This document shows positions 38,621 to 51,620 of a stretch of DNA of 64,000 bases, in pieces (within the stretch, counting starts at the first letter, position 1; each line of letters starts with the position of its first letter). Where the stretch lies: the NCBI GenBank assembly GCA_963669155.1, contig OZ022583.1:18455955-18519954 (forward strand). The letters run 5' to 3'. The stretch is from Arbacia lixula. Lineage: Eukaryota; Echinodermata; Echinoidea; Arbacioida; Arbaciidae. The translations under genes were made by a program, and so were the position numbers. The notes beneath the pieces were generated by a model. That model was not told the origin of the DNA. It saw only the letters and a program-made list of their open reading frames with translations, and searched no databases.

Positions 38621-39047
38621 CAGAAAGGCGCCACGTTATTGGAAAGTTAATGACTGGAAGTGTTGCATTATGAACCCATGAGAAGATTCACTCAAAACTA
38701 AGATCATATCTATACCCCCCTGCCCCTTCCGCCCCCCCCCCCCCCCCCCCCAGGGAAAACTATTACAAAATCATGAGATTTAAATTCAGAAATTTAAACA
38801 ACAATTAGTGATTGCATTCTAAACACATTCTTGACATGTCTAATTTTCCTCAAACTTTGGTTATTCTGCTTGTATAATTAATATGCTTGAGAACAAAAAG
38901 AAATATTTGTATAGGTGTGTAACCTGTAAAGAATAAAAACAGATGATAAGCTACTGTGGACAGCAGTTTTATGTTCCACAATTAATCCTGTGGATTCCTT
39001 TAATGGATATCTGAGCTCTGTGATACACTGGTATCATTTTTCTTTGA

Positions 39048-39255
39048 AAACGGAGAGGGGGAGAGAAACAGGGGGTGGAGAGGGTGAGGGGGAAAGAAAG
39101 AAGGGGAAGGAGGAGAGAATGAGGAGAGGGGGAAAGAGGGGAAGAGGGAGGGAGAGGAGGAAGAGAGAAGGGGGGAGGAGAGAATGAGGAGAGGGGGAGA
39201 GAGAGGGAGGGAGAGGGAGGGAGAGGGAGAAAGAAGGAGTGAGAGAGAGAGGATG
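39048..39255. repeat. GGGAGA / GGAGAG purine tract
   Basis: About 200 bp almost free of pyrimidines on the plus strand, with AATGAGGAGAGGGGG repeated near 39117 and 39182. Confidence 0.9.
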
Positions 39256-41109
39256 GGAGAGAGCCGGCTGGGAAATAAAGATCATAAAATCCTCTGTGAA
39301 AGTTGATTGCGCTGAATTTGATCATGCGCAAGAATCCTTCTTTGTTGCTAGGGCTGTGCACACTCATTGCCTTGCGTTCCCCCGTTTAACATTTAAAAAG
39401 GGCTTGCGAGAGAGAACCCTCTTTCACTCGTCACAGGCTATACATCATACACATACATGTAAATGTACTGTGGTTACTTTCATTTGGTTAATTTACACCT
39501 CCCGAAAATTCACCATAGAAGCATGTGCTAACTTATTTCAAAAGCTATTTCTTCCAACTATTACATGTAAAGATGAACATGCATACATCAAAATGTGCTG
39601 GAACATGTAGGTAACATCTCCATTTCTGAACATTGTATGAAACCCTTGATATGAACCAATATTACAGTGTACAGTAGCTTCTTAGAATTTGAATTTGTAA
39701 TCATCTGACACATTCATACATGTGATTTATCATCTGTAAATCCAAGTGAATGAGCAGATGTACGGGATAACCCCAGACAAAGAAATCTCAGGGACTGTGG
39801 ACACACAAAGGCCATCCATACATGTACCGACTTGACTAGTTGTACAGCCAGAACAGAAATAGAGGAAATTTAAAGTGAGATACACCTATTGAAGGGCACT
39901 TCTCCTCACAATGAACGGATCTTATGTTTCCTTCCAATTGATTAGCCTCAATTGGGCCTTTTGTGTCAGAGCAAAACGGACACATCCGATGGCACACAAA
40001 GGGTAGCCATGCATGGACCAGAAAATGTAACACATGTATTTAACTCAAGGCCAGGAGAGAAAGACGCTAAAGAAGATTACAGAGTCATAATCGGGTGTAC
40101 TTACAAGGTGTTGGAGTATGAAGAGCCTATTAGAGATGTCGATTACCATAATTTCCAGGCTGTTGAACAATTCTGATCCGAACTGAAAACTAGAGTTTAA
40201 TATTCTAAGTCTAGTTACTGTATCTTTCTCCTCTTATAAATCTCAATCCAAGCCAGAGAATAAATCTATGATGATTAGTCTTCTACCCCCAGACTCTTTT
40301 GTTGAATAGTTTGGATTAAAAATGTTCCCAACAGCCTGAAAGCCAAACTAGACTAATTTGAGGTCAGTAAGTGAACATCAGAACATTAAATACCTTTCAT
40401 CGCAGGATTCCCCATAATCGTTTTATATATTTTGACAGTGAGTAAAGGAAAAAATGTGCCTGTGAGGAGCTTTTTAAAATATCGATGTTGATATTGGTTG
40501 CACATGGCAGTTTTGTACTCTTAGGGTATAGACTACACTGGACTATGGTTGTGGAAAACTGCAATCAACACTGTTATTAAAACTATCCATCAATGTCGGA
40601 GAACAAAACTTATATGGGGTGGCATCCTTGCCCTACTTAACGGCAGTGTGTTCTTAAAAATTGCTGACCATGCCCACTCCAAGGCCCGGTCACTCATATC
40701 TTGCCCTCTGAACCCACTGGAGGTTATCTATCGTCCACTGGACAATGTCATGGCATTGACCATTGCAAACACGCACAAGTTCATGGCTACGTCAAACATA
40801 CACTATGCAGGTATGTAGGGAAGGTTTGCTGTTATGATACAGAGGGAGAAGATTTCACATCTGTGTACTGTATGAGTTTACAAACATGCATTCACAGTTT
40901 GATGTAAATGGAGCAGTGATGTACAAATGTTATCTTACGCTACAAAAGGATACCGAATGTGATTTGTGCGTATTAATTATGAAAAAAAAAACTACCTGAG
41001 GTGCAGAAAAGGTTAAACAGCATTGCTCAATGCTATCATGAAAAAATCATCAAACACAAAAATGTACATGCACGTATGTATACTCTTTTCTTCCTCCCTT
41101 CCTTTCCCT

Positions 41110-41215
41110 TTCACCTTCCTCCTTTTTACTCTCTTCCATCACATAAAGCAGTGTCTTTTCTCAACCTTCCTCCTTTTTACTCTCTTCCATCATATTGAGC
41201 ACTCTCTCTCCTTCT
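41110..41215. repeat. ~51-bp tandem duplication in a pyrimidine-rich stretch
   Basis: ACCTTCCTCCTTTTTACTCT with CTTCCATCA occurs at about 41114 and 41165. Confidence 0.7.
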
Positions 41216-41239
41216 ATCTATCCCCTTTCCGGTTTCAAA

Positions 41240-41960
41240 GGGAGTATACACACTGCGTTCATCGCGAGCGTCAACCGTGCACTGCTCTATGCTTTGATAC
41301 GCACAGCGAATGAGCAAGCGAGGCTAATTGAGCTGAGGATAAACTGTGTCCACTCCCCCGGAAACATTCGTGAGCGGTCCAATCGTAAGGCAATACCACA
41401 CAGCGTGTGTTGGACCATCGCACAACAGCCTCACGTGTGGCCAGCAATCACGTTATGAATCCCTATGACAGCCTTTGATGAAAACATGCAAACTAGACTT
41501 ATCGGGGAAAATTGCATGCTTCCATGAACAATTTTTTTTCCAACTCAAAACATAACTACCTGTAAATGGAAGATGTACAAGTGCAAGTACAGCAGAAGTC
41601 AAAACAAGTACCGGTAGTTATGTTGTTTATGTGGGTATTTTTAGATGAAATCCTTGAACAACTTTCCTGACCCCCGACTCCTTCTACGAAACACCAATCA
41701 CCTTGTCTTACATATCTCTTTCTTCTGCCGACGTGTATCTCTTCGCACCAGCAAGAAAAACAATTCGTTCCCGTTACGCACCACGGCCGGCCGTGCGACT
41801 CACCTCCTCCCCATGCAACAATGCCCTCTCTCTCCACTTCAGAATGGGGGTAGGGTTTCAAATCACGCTCTGCGCCGCGTCCAATCCCGCATCCTAAAAT
41901 CATTGACAATCCCCTGGAGATTAGGGACGTCGGTTACCCGGCTTTGGGTGCTCTCCGAGC
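41240..41960. other. CpG-containing unique stretch in presumed intron 1
   Basis: Two GC-richer blocks (41240-41460 and 41650-41960), for example CATCGCGAGCGTCAACCGTG and CACGGCCGGCCGTGCG, a perfect palindrome around GGCCGGCC. Open frames cross both strands but none is recognisable. Confidence 0.25.
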
Positions 41961-41986
41961 CCCGGCACAGGCACAATACCTCCTGG

Positions 41987-42150
41987 TTTTCCCATTTTCA
42001 CTCAAAGAGAGAAAATTGGAATCTGAAATTCTGTATTACATCTCATTTACTTGCATTGATACAACTGACCACTGCAGTAAGATTGTCATCAGAAATTCTG
42101 TATTACATCTCATTTACTCACATTGATAACACTTACCACTGCAGTAAATT
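41987..42150. repeat. 67-bp tandem duplication
   Basis: GAAATTCTGTATTACATCTC at 42025 recurs at 42092; both copies continue to CATTTAC, CATTGATA and ACCACTGCAGTAA. Confidence 0.85.
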
Positions 42151-42398
42151 GCCAGCATGGTGCATATAAATTTTGCTCTATTTATGTGTCTAAATTTGCT
42201 TCATTTAGCACAAAATGTGTTTTTCCACACATTTCTCCACTTATAAGGACATGTACATTATAGAGTGGATGATTGGTATCCCTTTTGATGCCAAAAAGGG
42301 GCTTTTTGCGATATGTATTGTCAAAATTTAAATACCTCAGCAGATCTTTCATCAGATAAATTATTGTTTCCTCTTCTCTCATGTATACAAAATGTGAT

Positions 42399-42475
42399 TA
42401 ACCCCCTCAGTACCAGTCAATCATAATCCCATGCTCACTACAACACAGTTTATTGCATATGGGACTAAGAGGGTA
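42399..42475. mobile_element. Short CTCTCAGT-type MITE
   Basis: Left end AACCCCCTCAGTACCAGTC, right end GGGACTAAGAGGGT; the interior ACACAGTTTATTGC is the inverse of the GATAAACTGTGT interior of other copies, so the insertion is in the opposite orientation. Confidence 0.55.
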
Positions 42476-43229
42476 TCTCGTAAAGATCAGCATACATTGA
42501 GCCTGCATGCAAAGTCCTCATACTGTACCTCCACCATACACACATGATATCATCTCCTCTTTAGTGTAATAAGCCACTGTAATAAGCCACTGCCACAAAT
42601 AACAGCTCATGATGTAATTGTAAAATTAGGTACTGGTATACATGTAATTACGCTGTAATGATCATTGGACTAGTGAAGTATACAATCTACAATACAATAC
42701 ACTTTATGATGCTCATGATTGGATAATTGATTATTGAGATGATCATTAAAAGATTATATACACAAATTACATCATGATGATGATCATAAGAAAATTATGA
42801 ACAAATTATACAATGATGCATCTGGATTGTCGTGCTGCACCTAAAAAATAAAAAAAAATACAGTCTCTATGCCAACCATGCTGTAAGTAAGAGAAAATCA
42901 TTACAAACATTGTGCTGCAGTATTGAGGGGGGTGCTGGTAATAATCAGCGCTTGACTTCGTATGATTGCCTCTACAGAGCCAGCTTCCTAGTTCCTACGT
43001 TGATGTCTATGCATGGTTGCCTGTGCTGTATCAGTGATCAAGGTTACAAAATGCTCACAGAGGAATTCAATGTCAAGCATTTCCAATGTATGCATGTCTT
43101 GATGCGATGGCGATAGCAATCTGAAGGCATGAGCCATTGTAATGATATGAATGTTTCATTTTCTGTTCAATAATGAAAGTACTCAATAAATATGTTCTGT
43201 ACTCATACGTAATTGAATCAACTTAAATT

Positions 43230-43525
43230 ATAATCTCTCTCTACATCTCTTTTTTCTTCTTTTTTCCCATCCTTCGTTCTCGCCCCTTCTCTCTCCCTCT
43301 CCTTTTTTGTGCCCCTTCCTCTCTCTCTCTCTCTCTCTCTCCTTTCGCTATCTTCCCATCTACATGTACAATGTATATCTCTCTGTGCAATCTTCTCCTG
43401 CCCCCTCCTTTCTCTCTCTCTCCCTCTCTCTCTCTCTCCCCCTTTCTATCTGTATCTCTCTCTCTCTCTCTCTTTACTTTATCTTCCCATCTACATGTAC
43501 AATTATCTCTCTGTGAAATCTTCCC

Positions 43526-43565
<40 letters not shown>

Positions 43566-43566
43566 G
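43230..43566. repeat. CT tract containing a diverged ~130-bp duplication
   Basis: CT runs are broken twice by TATCTTCCCATCTACATGTA (43349 and about 43480), each followed by ATCTCTCTGTG-AATCTTC. The whole block was duplicated once. Confidence 0.85.
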
Positions 43567-43743
43567 TTGGCTCACTATATTCATTATCTGCGGTTATGAA
43601 CACATCAGATTCCAGAATCAACATTTCTAAAAGCTGATTCTACAGAACAAGGCATTATGATTAGCAATATTGTGTCTCGCCCACTTGCGAAAATAACCAG
43701 AAATATCGCGATCTCCGTTGCTACGCAAAAGAATTGTATCCCT

Positions 43744-44210
43744 GACCTCAAATGACCTTTGACCTTATCCTGTGACCTCCAACGGTACCATAACATGAAG
43801 GTACCCCCAGTGCATCTATGACCCAAGTTAGGTTGTAATCCAAGCAACCTATGTGAAGTTATTTGTCAAAAGAGAGTCTTGCAGGTAAACTTTAACGTAT
43901 GACCTCAAATGACCTTTGACCTTATCCTGTGACCTCCAACGGCACCATAACATGAAGGTACCCCCAGTGCATCTATGACCCAAGTTAGGTTGTAATCCAA
44001 GCAACCTATGTGAAGTTATTTGTCAAAAGAGAGTCTTGCAGGTAAACTTTAACGTATGACCTCAAATGACCTTTGACCTTATCCTGTGACCTCCAACGGT
44101 ACCATAACATGAAGGTACCCCCAGTGCATCTATGACCCAAGTTAGGTTGTAATCCAAGCAACCCATGTGAAGTTATTTGTCAAAAGAGAGTCTTGCAGGT
44201 AAACTTTAAC
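43744..44210. repeat. Three 157-bp tandem units rich in TGACCT half-sites
   Basis: Units start at 43744, 43901 and 44058 and are almost identical; examples of differences are CGGT/CGGC and CCTATG/CCCATG. Each unit opens with TGACCTCAAATGACCTTTG and contains TGACCT four times with spacers of 4, 1 and 7 bp. The DR1 cores lie at 43753-43765, 43910-43922 and 44067-44079. Confidence 0.9.
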
Positions 44211-44213
44211 ATT

Positions 44214-44285
44214 TATGACGGACGACGGACGACGGACGACGGACGACGGACGACGGACAGATGACGGACGGACGACGGACGGACG
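44214..44285. repeat. GACGGAC minisatellite
   Basis: Seven-base units (GACGGAC / GACGACG phases) repeated about ten times with one GATGAC interruption; follows directly on the 157-bp units. Confidence 0.85.
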
Positions 44286-46024
44286 CCATTTAGATCCCTT
44301 AGTCTCGCCTTCACCTCCGGTGGGCGAGACAAAAATTGATATCCAGTGTAAACACACCCTCAGACCTGTATATCTGTTACAAGCCTACCCATCTACACGT
44401 CTAGAAGGGGTTGTTCAGATGTCCATAAGACGCAAACCAAGTTGCATTCAATGTTAAAATTCAGTGTTGCAAGCTCATACCAGCCATGATAACCATTTTA
44501 ATAAGGAAAATTCATCCTCTAAGATTTGACTTCATGCAGTACAGCATGCTGATTTCCTTTTAATGGATGGTGTCTTTGAAACAGTCGGAAATGTGAACAT
44601 GCAGCGTAATACAAATTGCATATCGCAACCCTGACTTCATGCAAATAAGAATAGTTTGAGGAAAGATATTGAGGTACATGGTGTTTCGAGTGTGATGAAA
44701 TGGCTGGGATCGTACGCCGAACATTATCTTGTCTACTCAGGCAGAAGTCTAAAGGTCAGTCGTTGAGTAAGTCGTTTCGGGGTACAATGCAATGCCAGCA
44801 TTCACTGCTTAAAGCCTAGGCGGCCTGTATATTAAATCTACATGAATGCAGCTTGCCTCATGTCCAGTGCTAATCAGCGACAGGGGCGTCATGGGTACCC
44901 AATAAGCTCAGCAGGGTACGCAGAAGACACCCATTGTGGAACTTTGGTGGGGATTTCAAAACTTACAGCATGCCTTGAAGTGTTCACTGTATATGTACAT
45001 GTGTATTTATGACAGGAGTGTTTATCACAGAATCCAAGATTCTGAGTCCAAGAATCCAAGAATCGACTGCCCTAGATATGAAATGACAGAACACTTACAC
45101 GTCATAATGTGTCCGATCTTACTACCGGTAATGACCATAGCACAATATTAAAAACAAAATAAGTTTGTGTTCTACAGTGAATGCCAAAATGAAATTAGTT
45201 CACATAATAAATTGATATTATCCTTTAGCACCAACCTGTTAATAATAAGGGTATTTTTACGATATTGAAAACCACAGTTTGGCATTTTTAAAAAATTAAA
45301 TCAAATTCATTGTGGTGTACTGCTCTTATCAAATGTGACAAATGCATGTATATGGTGTACATCATTCAAATTAAATGTAATGACACTTTGCAGCAATTTC
45401 AACAAGAATATCAAGCACCCAAGTTTTCCCATTCAGTATTTTGACCAAAATATCAAGAACGCTTCAGCCGAAAAAGAGAAAACGGTCAATAGTACAGCTA
45501 CATGTTCATGCTCTATTCCCCCTCTGTCAACGCTTCCTCCCAATTATTGCCTTCTCATCTTGACTTTCTTGCCTGCTGGAGATAAGAACTTAAACACGAG
45601 GGGGGCGTTTGGGCACCACCTGGGGTCACCCAGAGGCTCACACCACACAATGGAAGAGTTTGCCATGTATGCGCACTACGATTCAAAATAAATACGAGAC
45701 AAAAAGAGCTGTGTCATAGCAACAATTATAGAAATCGCTCAATTGCTCATTTCCATTTATAACACATTTCACAATAAGTCTACAAACTTACGTAACAAGG
45801 ACTTGTTGGGGAAATAAATTGCTTGGTTATTTTGTGACCTAAATTGGCAGCATCACACCAATGTTGGGGAATATGAGATGCTGTTACCATGAAATGCTTT
45901 GTATAGAATTGGAGTGTTCTGTAGAACATAATTTACATAAATCTTGCAAATTTGACCATCTGTATGCAACTTCAAATAGTATTTGCATAGTGATGCATAC
46001 ATGTACATAATTATTATCCCTCAC

Positions 46025-46095
46025 AAAATGCCATATCTGCATGAAATGTGTAATAAGTCAATGGGATTTTCTTGGCTTCTTACTGAGAAGGCTAA
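46025..46095. mobile_element. Single unit of the GCATGAAATGTG element
   Basis: GCATGAAATGTGTAATAAGT, then CAATGGGATTTTC and TACTGAGAAGG, matches the units at 52242-52397. Confidence 0.4.
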
Positions 46096-46215
46096 GGAGG
46101 TGCTTTGATTTGATTTTGACTATTCCTTGCATTGGAGTGGAATTATGTTTGAATGAATGCCTTCAGCTTTGAGACCTGCTGGTATATCTGTCTTAACATG
46201 TGTCTCCTAAAATCC

Positions 46216-46329
46216 CCAGCCATATTCATGAAACCCGGCTAAGCCTTATCAAGTTGCTAAAGTGCGTTCGTCTACGGTACATGCATTTTTAGCAAACGGC
46301 TAATCCATAAAAGTCACATGATTGTGGCC
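46216..46329. mobile_element. Degenerate copy of the GGCCATATTCATGAAAC MITE
   Basis: The left end reads CAGCCATATTCATGAAACCC; the right end (CACATGATTGTGGCC) is a decayed inverse. An internal TTAGCAA/TTGCTAA pair supports a foldback structure. Confidence 0.45.
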
Positions 46330-46869
46330 CTCTGTTTCTTTATCTCAAAAAAATTATGACAAATTAGTCATGATCTGTCATGAAAGTACGATCAGTAACC
46401 TCAAAGTTCAGAGGATAAAAGATCGATATCATGCTTGGCGTGGATATTTTGTTGCAAACATGCAAGGAGAGAGGAAGATGTTAAAATTCAATGTCTATCC
46501 CATGACACTGATTGAAAAGGGATAAGCATAAGGACATTCCTATTTCTTTAGCCAACAATTGAACTGTTTTGATAACTGATTCAATGTTTAATTGATTGTC
46601 GTTGTCACAACAATAAATGACTCACACATTTCTGGGCCATTACTACTTCTACCGGCCCACTGTGCACCACCAATACTGAAAAACAAACCGTGATTAATGC
46701 ATTTGAAACCTATAGCTGGGTGCGGTTACAGTGGTTTCTATATGACCCCGACTGACCTTCAGATCAATCATATGGCCGACGCTACTGGTAATTCTCATTA
46801 GAAATTAGGGTGGAAACCCGATCCTAGGGAAACGATTTATCAATTACCAAACTATAATGTACCTCCATG

Positions 46870-47370
46870 TTTGAAAAGCAGATACAGATAGATAGGAAGA
46901 TAGGAATGAAACGAAATAGAAATACTGTTTTATTTGCTGTCAATAAAGGTGTAAGAAAGGAGCTGTATGAAGTTCAAGTACTTTTTACTCTGGCAGATAC
47001 ATAGAAGAAGAGGTGATTTGATAGATAAACAGAAGAAGAAATGGTTAGATAGATATACAGAAAGAGACATAGATCAATCAACTACAACAACAAAAAATAG
47101 TAGATTGATGGACAGATACACACATGTAGATACATAAAAAGAGATATGAATATATACATAAGAGCTACATGTAGACTGATTAACAGAAAGAGAGATATAT
47201 CGATCAACAAACAGAAAGACAGATTAGTAGATTGATATATAGCTACTATAGATAGATGGATAGATAGATATTTCAACAGAAAAATTTACAAATATATCGA
47301 TCAACTGAAATATAGGTGGACAGATCAATTAAGGAAAGAAAGATAGATGAACATATAGATAAACAGAAAG
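46870..47370. repeat. Degenerate GATAGATA / CAGAAAGA tract
   Basis: Irregular mixture of AGATAGAT, ACAGAAAGA and GATCAATCAAC words over 500 bp, a decayed tetranucleotide tract. Confidence 0.7.
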
Positions 47371-47786
47371 ATTTGTGGATGTGAACAGAAAATGGGTATA
47401 GAGTAAATGAATAAACATAGAGCAAAATTTACATGTCACCGTCTTGAAGATCAAGAGGAAAGTGTGTGTGTATGTTTGATTGATTGTGATGCACCACAGG
47501 GTCAACATGTCACAAGTCTGTTCCTTAACTTAGCAGCAAGCCAGCAGCCCATAAATCACCATACACATTTTCTTTAGGGATATGTCGTCCATGCGGGATG
47601 TGTTCCAACACACACACACACAAGGTGGGACAGAGTGTGCATATAAATATACATATACATTCTACAGTTTGTCCACTGTGAGAACTATTAGCATGAACAT
47701 AGATCAACCACTTTTTAACATACAATGGAAGTCACAGGACTGCCCTAAAGCCAGGAGTCACATGTGACCAGCCGGCCACACAGACT

Positions 47787-47826
47787 GACAGACAGACAGA
47801 CAGACGGACGGACGGACACACAGACG
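47787..47826. repeat. GACA/GACG tetranucleotide tract
   Basis: GACAGACAGACAGACGGACG followed by more of the same. Confidence 0.85.
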
Positions 47827-49019
47827 ACAGGCCAACAACAATGGCAAGAGAGGCCACAGGGCCACTGCTGTCCTTTCGCGACCGTCCCCTGCCCTAGTTC
47901 ACAGGAAGTCTGATCTCATTCGATTCTCTGGAAGGAAGGGAGGGCGGGCGGGCGGGTGGCGACAATTCCAACTAAATGTCTCACGACACTAGCTCTTAAC
48001 ACACATGAGGACACGTGTAGAGAGACAAGTGAGATTATATACGGGTATGGAATAATTATGTCATAGGTATGTAGATCAGTCCCTCATACACAATACACAA
48101 ATATACATGTACTGGTATACACATATTTACATTTTGTAAAGTGAGCTAATACGTCCTATATTTCTATTTTTGTACATTCAGACTTGATACAGTCTATTTC
48201 ACTAATGGGCTCCATTCACGGTCAATGAATTCCTGAAGACATGAAATTGCATATATCTCCTTACGGTCGTAAAAGATTATTTTCAGGGTCACTAATGCAT
48301 TCTTCAAAGTCATAAAAATGAAATACCTACATCACAATAGTACATGTTCAATATGAGTGAAAATGAAAGTGACTATTGTGTAATGCTAGCTGCCAACTAC
48401 TGTATGACGAAGTTTGATTCAAGAAAAGGTATTTTTCATTAATTTTGTTTGATTTTCATGAAAATATTCACCATGCTAATCCTCTAAATGAGTCTCCTTT
48501 TAATCCAAATAAACTCATAGTGAGGATAAAAATATATTCCCCAGTAATACAAAATCCTTTGCCTTATTTCATAATTTTAAGTTATTGTTCCTATGGCTCA
48601 CTCAATAGAGATAAATGAGCTTGAACTATTCAAGCAGGACTCAATTCATGTTAGTTTTTTTTTTAACTCGGAAAAACAAATAGGACGATGTTAAACACAC
48701 ATTTAGATCACGGGATTACGACACCAATTGATGTAAATAAAAATCGAGAAAGGAAGATGGGGCATCGTGATACAACAGATACTGAGATGACCCGATTGCG
48801 ACTGGCTCACTTTAGTACACTGATTAAACTTTGAGCGCAGGAAAAGATGCATGGCCTGATGGGAAGTGAGCGGGGAGAGATAAAACATTCATAAAGTACC
48901 AGAAAATGCTCCGCCATGCTGGGGGGAAGCTGGATGATGATGGATAGGGGGAGAAGGAGCGCAGGGACAGAGAGAGAGAGAGAGAGAGGGAGGGGCACAG
49001 AGGTAGAAATGTCCTTTTC

Positions 49020-49420
49020 CATTTTTCTCATGTTCTCTTTCTCTCCCCCTCTTTTTTTTTTTAATTTTCTGAAATTTTAGACCTATCTCCCCTCCTTCTC
49101 ATCCTCTCCCTCATGATCCTTCTCCCTTTACCTCTTTTTTCTTTCTTTCACTCCCTTTCCCTTTCACTCTCTCGGTACTTAACACCCTTATTTATCCGTC
49201 TTTCTCTTTCTCTCTCACCCTGTCTATTTCTCTCTTTCTATCTCCAATGCTATAGACATGTCAATCTCTCTCTCTCTCTCTTTTCCTCCCTCTTCTCATT
49301 CTCTATTTCATTCCCTACCCCCCTCTCTCTCTCCCTCCTTTCTTTCTTCTCACTCTCCCTCCTCCTTTCATTTTCTCTTTTCCTCCCTCCCTGTCGCTCT
49401 TCTCTCTCCTCTTCTTGTGT
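49020..49420. repeat. Long CT-rich polypyrimidine tract
   Basis: About 400 bp with CT runs and TTTC/CCCT interruptions, preceded by a GA run at 48969-48989, so the two sides could pair imperfectly. Confidence 0.9.
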
Positions 49421-49562
49421 GCGAAAGCTAGTGTTTCAGGGACGGTCAATAAGTAAATAGGCAGCAAGCGTGAAGAAACCAAGCTGCCACCGAATGTGCC
49501 CTGAATCCCATTATGGCAGGTTCTTGTGATATGAGGGGAACTGGGGACACTTCAGGTGAGGG

Positions 49563-49607
49563 GCAGGGTGGGGTGGGGTGGGGTGGGGTGGGGTGGGGTG
49601 GGGTGGA
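49563..49607. repeat. (GGGGT)n minisatellite
   Basis: Nine or so GGGGT units, a G-quadruplex candidate on the plus strand. Confidence 0.95.
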
Positions 49608-51584
49608 GACAAGGGGGAGTGGAGGAGAGGGGTAGGGTTTGGGCAAGGAGGGAATCACTCCAGGTGAAGGAGACATGCATATATGGAGCCAGCAAGAGAG
49701 AGGAGCTTTAGTTTGTCTCTGTAACACTTGCACTGATGTCAGAGTAGAGCCAAGATGTTAGTTGTTGTTTTTGTTGTTTTTTTAGGGGGGTTGGGGGGGG
49801 GGGGTAGTGGCAGAAAACAAAGGCAGCATTGGAAAGATTGAAAGAAATGGGAGGTGTTAATTATCAACATACGGTCAAAAGATTGCACACAGAATAATAA
49901 GGAAATAAACAATCATGGGAAGGGCAAGGTACTAACTTGTGCAGAGACTCTTGTGGTTGTCAGACACTGTAGTATACCTCAAAGCAACATGCTTAAATAT
50001 ATAAATAAAGAAATGTGGACATAGGAAGGAAATTGAGATAAAAGTCAACTCAACCTTACATCAGTGTATACACTGTAGCAGCCTGAACCAGGAGTACAAC
50101 CCCTCCCCCCTCCCCAGCTCCCTGCCACCCCCACCCTCATCCAATCATCTCTCCTCCCTCACCCCTCCACTCCTGCACACTGAAGAGAGCTGGAGGGAGT
50201 GATCGCACAGCAGTGGCATAAGCAGGCAGAATTACAGCACCGCGGCTCAAATTCGGTCTTCATTTGCCTAATTTATGAAGCACTCTGTAGTAAGGCATCA
50301 GGAGAGCTCGCCTCGAGTTGGGGGGGGGTGGGTGGGTTGGTTTATCTGCTCTCTCGCTCCCTCGATCATTGCATCGCAGCGCAGGCCATCGGTGTGGGTG
50401 ACGAGTTAATGAAAACTCTGAATGGGCTTCGCACTATCTCTTGACTTGTAAGATAATCCATTAATTCATTCATTTCTTCCATTCATATCATCGATTGAGG
50501 GTTGGGTTATAGCACTCCCGACCGTTTCTTCTCGGCGGCAGGAGCATTCTATCAAAGTGTTTTTACACATTTGACATGCAGTACCTGCTTATTGTTTCCT
50601 CAGTAAGCTTTACTTCAATCGCTCCCCATTTCTGTGAACGACTGAAATGGGATGTAAACACAGGATACCAAATTATTACCCAGCAGTTCTTGTTTTTAAC
50701 TCAAATTATCCTCCCATATTCACAATTTCTCATACGCCGTTATGGTATGATGCACTACGTTAAGGATATTTATTTAAGATTAAAAAGTAGAAGGTAAATT
50801 GTACATGTACCAGTACAACAATTTGTTAAACCATCTACAATCTACTGTACATATACATAATGTAGGTAAACAAACATGTATATTGACACACTACACCGAA
50901 ATCATAAGTGCAAATGGTTGTTAAAGTAAAATCATGCATATATGTGAATAGAGAAAAAGGCAACTTTGTGCACCCTATAATGGGTAAACTCATGTAGGAA
51001 ATGGACACTAAATAATTTGCTCCACGAGGGCAAAATTTCTTCTTGATGGTCATAAGGGAAGGAACTAGGCAATAAGTGTATGCCAACAATTGTTTCCCCC
51101 CAAGTGGTATAACTTACGCACAAACATTGTTTATACATGTCTTTAGTATACATTAGAGTTATAATTTCCTTATATACATGTATTGTACTGCATACTTTTT
51201 TTTATCTTCTTTTGGCATGTATATTTTCTCTCATTTGAAATGGTATCTGCGATTTTCTATTTTCAGCTTGGCAACCACACAAGAGCCCTAAAGTCATTGT
51301 CCAAAAACAACGCCAGCAATTGGCAATGGACAAGCCTAAATTTAACAGCCAATTGGCAATTTCAATAGCAAATTGAGGACATTTTTGGTTCACTTTCTGG
51401 AATGTAATCAGGTAGCAGTGCCTGCGTGTCAGCGAGTTTTCACTAACTCGGCAGGAACACGAAGAAGACTTGCAAATTTCTCCCCGTTGAATCAATACAA
51501 CTTAGCACTTGGCATGCGAGTATCGGTTACATGACAATGCCAATGGACTTGCAACAGTAGTCTTTGATGCCAGACCCTGTGTTA

Positions 51585-51620
51585 GCTCTCTCTCTCTCTC
51601 TCTCTCTTTCTCTCTTTCAA
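51585..51620. repeat. (CT)n microsatellite
   Basis: CTCTCT run with TTTC at its 3' side. Confidence 0.9.

Larger units (their letters stand above)
43673..44331. mobile_element. 659-bp element with TGTCTCGCCCAC ends and a tandem core
   Basis: Perfect 12-bp inverted ends: TGTCTCGCCCAC at 43673-43684 and GTGGGCGAGACA at 44320-44331. Inside are three 157-bp units and a GACGGAC minisatellite. The right end also forms a local hairpin (GTCTCGCC...GGCGAGAC). No coding sequence and no clear target duplication. Superfamily unknown. Confidence 0.65.

Noticed and set aside
39952..40176. 74-codon plus-strand frame with balanced composition
   Set aside because: No recognisable domain or convincing start/splice signals; length is within chance expectation for 64 kb.
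49490..49520. CCACCGAATGTGCC, considered as reverse complement of the GYGAFGVVW end of exon 1
   Set aside because: Codon pattern fails at the Ala and Gly positions and there is no donor after it.
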